Assembly (NCBI RefSeq): GCF_004339595.1
Contig: NZ_SMFU01000008.1
Coordinates: 558,001-622,000, forward strand
Reading direction: 5' to 3'
DNA length: 64,000 nt
Origin: Marinobacterium mangrovicola
Lineage (GTDB): Bacteria > Pseudomonadota > Gammaproteobacteria > Pseudomonadales > Balneatricaceae
This document shows, one piece after another, positions 62,749-64,000 of this stretch; position 1 is the first letter of the stretch, and each line of letters begins with the position of its first letter. Both the position numbers and the translations under genes were made by a program. The notes under the pieces were generated by a model. That model was given only the letters and a program-made list of their open reading frames with translations, searched no databases and was not told the origin of the DNA.

Positions 62749-64000
62749 ATGCATACGCTGGCTGAGTGGACAGCCCTGTCCGAGAAAATCGAGTTTCGTC
62801 ACCAGGCATGGATTAACGGCGAGTTTCGCCCGGCAGCGAGCGGTGAAACCTTCCCGGCGATCAACCCGACCACCGAAGAGCTGCTGACCGATCTGGCCAG
62901 CTGCGATACGGCCGATATCGATGCCGCGGTGAAAGCCGCCCGCAATGCCTTCAAGGCGGGCGACTGGTCCCGTGCGGCACCGGCGGAGCGCAAGCGCATC
63001 CTGCTGAAACTGGCGGATCTGATGCAGGAGCATTTCGATGAGTTCGCGCTGCTCGATACCCTGGATATGGGCAAGGGCATCACCGAGATGATCGGCATAG
63101 ATGTGCCTGACTCCATCGACTGCCTGCGCTGGAGCGCAGAGTGCATCGACAAGATCTACGGTGAAATCGCGCCGACCAAACCTACTACGCTCGGCCTGAT
63201 CACCCGCCATCCTATCGGTGTTATCGGGGCGATCACACCGTGGAACTACCCGCTGATGATGGCGATGTGGAAGCTGGCACCGGCACTGGCCGCCGGTAAC
63301 TCCGTGGTACTCAAACCGTCGGAAAAGGCCTCCCTGAGCTGCCTGCGTTTTGCCGAGCTTGCAAAAGAGGCGGGCCTGCCGGATGGCGTACTGAACGTGG
63401 TGCCGGGCTTTGGCCACACCGCCGGTAAGGCGCTGGCGCTGCATATGGATGTGGACTCTCTGGCCTTTACTGGCTCCACCCGTGTGGCGGGCATGCTGAT
63501 GCAGTACGCCGGTCAGTCCAATCTCAAGCGGGTCTGGATCGAAGCGGGCGGCAAGTCGCCGCTAATCGTGTTCGATGACTGCGGCGATATTGAAGCGGCT
63601 GCTCAGGGCGCAGCCATCGCTATCTTCACCAACCAGGGCGAGGTCTGCATCGCCGGCTCGCGCCTGTATGTGCAGAACGGTATCCGCGAGCAGTTCATGG
63701 CGGCACTGAAGCGCTATGCCGCGGAATACAAGCCGGGCAACCCGCTGGACCCTGAAGTGAAAATGGGCCCGATGGTGGACAAGGCGCAGCTGGAAACCGT
63801 TAACCGTTACATTGCTGGCGCTCTCGAAGAGGGCGGTAAGGTAGAGCTGGGTGGCATCACCGAGAGTGCTGAGAAAGGCTTCTTCTCCCAGCCAACGATC
63901 ATCACCGATACCCATGCCGATATGACCTGCGTGCGCGAAGAGATCTTCGGCCCGGTGCTTGCGGTGGCCGGTTTCGATACCGAAGAGGAAGTGATCGCCA
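62749..64000 (+). CDS. PuuC-like aldehyde dehydrogenase, cut by the right edge
   Basis: The first 417 codons of an aldehyde dehydrogenase continue past the window. It resembles E. coli PuuC (gamma-glutamyl-gamma-aminobutyraldehyde dehydrogenase), with GAITPWNYPLMMAMWK, FTGSTRVAGM, WIEAGGKSPLIVFDDC (catalytic Glu) and NQGEVCIAGSRLYV (catalytic Cys). AAGGAGA stands 5 bases before the ATG at 62749. It comes 94 bases after the GntR regulator on the same strand. A polyamine or other aldehyde substrate is possible; the missing end and unseen neighbours prevent a firm call. Confidence 0.92.
   Translation, partial: MHTLAEWTALSEKIEFRHQAWINGEFRPAASGETFPAINPTTEELLTDLASCDTADIDAAVKAARNAFKAGDWSRAAPAERKRILLKLADLMQEHFDEFALLDTLDMGKGITEMIGIDVPDSIDCLRWSAECIDKIYGEIAPTKPTTLGLITRHPIGVIGAITPWNYPLMMAMWKLAPALAAGNSVVLKPSEKASLSCLRFAELAKEAGLPDGVLNVVPGFGHTAGKALALHMDVDSLAFTGSTRVAGMLMQYAGQSNLKRVWIEAGGKSPLIVFDDCGDIEAAAQGAAIAIFTNQGEVCIAGSRLYVQNGIREQFMAALKRYAAEYKPGNPLDPEVKMGPMVDKAQLETVNRYIAGALEEGGKVELGGITESAEKGFFSQPTIITDTHADMTCVREEIFGPVLAVAGFDTEEEVIA

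Overview
The window looks like chromosomal DNA from a marine or halotolerant gammaproteobacterium of the Oceanospirillales type. Pointers are MotY (sodium-type flagellar motor), a class II DAHP synthase, DUF3549 and YqcC family proteins, MetR, PolB, a class GN sortase with its VIT/VWA target, a tripartite tricarboxylate (Ttt) transporter and an aerobic sulfatase. This is an inference from gene families; no taxonomic search was possible. I see no rRNA, tRNA, CRISPR, insertion sequence or prophage. Coding density is high and genes sit in many short operons.

Layout. 1-5.6 kb: cold-shock protein, COG0523 GTPase, small hypothetical, NfsA-type nitroreductase, and a two-gene unit pairing an AMP/thymidine phosphorylase-like enzyme with a PRPP-synthetase-like protein. 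5.7-8.3 kb: purU, then a DnaT-like/lambda-P-like primosomal pair that overlaps out of frame. 8.3-8.6 kb: a gene-free block of consecutive perfect hairpins, probably a dispersed repeat. 8.6-21.4 kb: housekeeping and amino-acid genes (DUF3549, KefC-like antiporter, yqcC, class II aroG, metR, argF, argD, grxD, 2-Cys peroxiredoxin, rnt, motY, argG). 21.5-29.1 kb: a type I secretion system (ABC exporter, HlyD-like adaptor, TolC-like channel) with two regulators whose receiver domains appear degenerate. No large adhesin substrate is in the window.

29.3-40.5 kb is the most unusual region. It holds a whole mevalonate pathway (HMG-CoA reductase, type II IPP isomerase, HMG-CoA synthase, two GHMP kinases, diphosphomevalonate decarboxylase). 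The pathway is split by a block made of CreC and CreB on the minus strand and, divergently, a VIT/VWA surface protein with its class GN sortase. The creB/VIT-VWA gap contains a near-perfect CreB box (TTCAC-N6-TTCAA), which suggests CreBC controls sortase-dependent surface display here. 40.5-46 kb: polB, a periplasmic retropepsin-like protease, a DUF2846 lipoprotein, an FAD oxidoreductase and an overlapping unknown ORF.

47-54 kb is a sugar-acid catabolic island: a LysR regulator, divergent from an altronate/galactarate dehydratase-like enzyme, a GabD-like aldehyde dehydrogenase, an HpcH/HpaI aldolase and the TctC-TctB-TctA transporter. The divergent promoter region holds a perfect ATAACC-N4-GGTTAT inverted repeat. 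54.2-55.5 kb: a BdlA-like PAS-PAS-MCP chemoreceptor broken by a one-base frameshift in a run of A. 55.5-64 kb: a gene-poor gap with a Fur-like palindrome, an arylsulfatase, an MpaB/DUF2236 oxygenase, lactate-oxidation genes lutABC with a divergent FadR-type regulator and a TGGTC-T-GACCA operator, and a PuuC-like aldehyde dehydrogenase that runs off the right edge.
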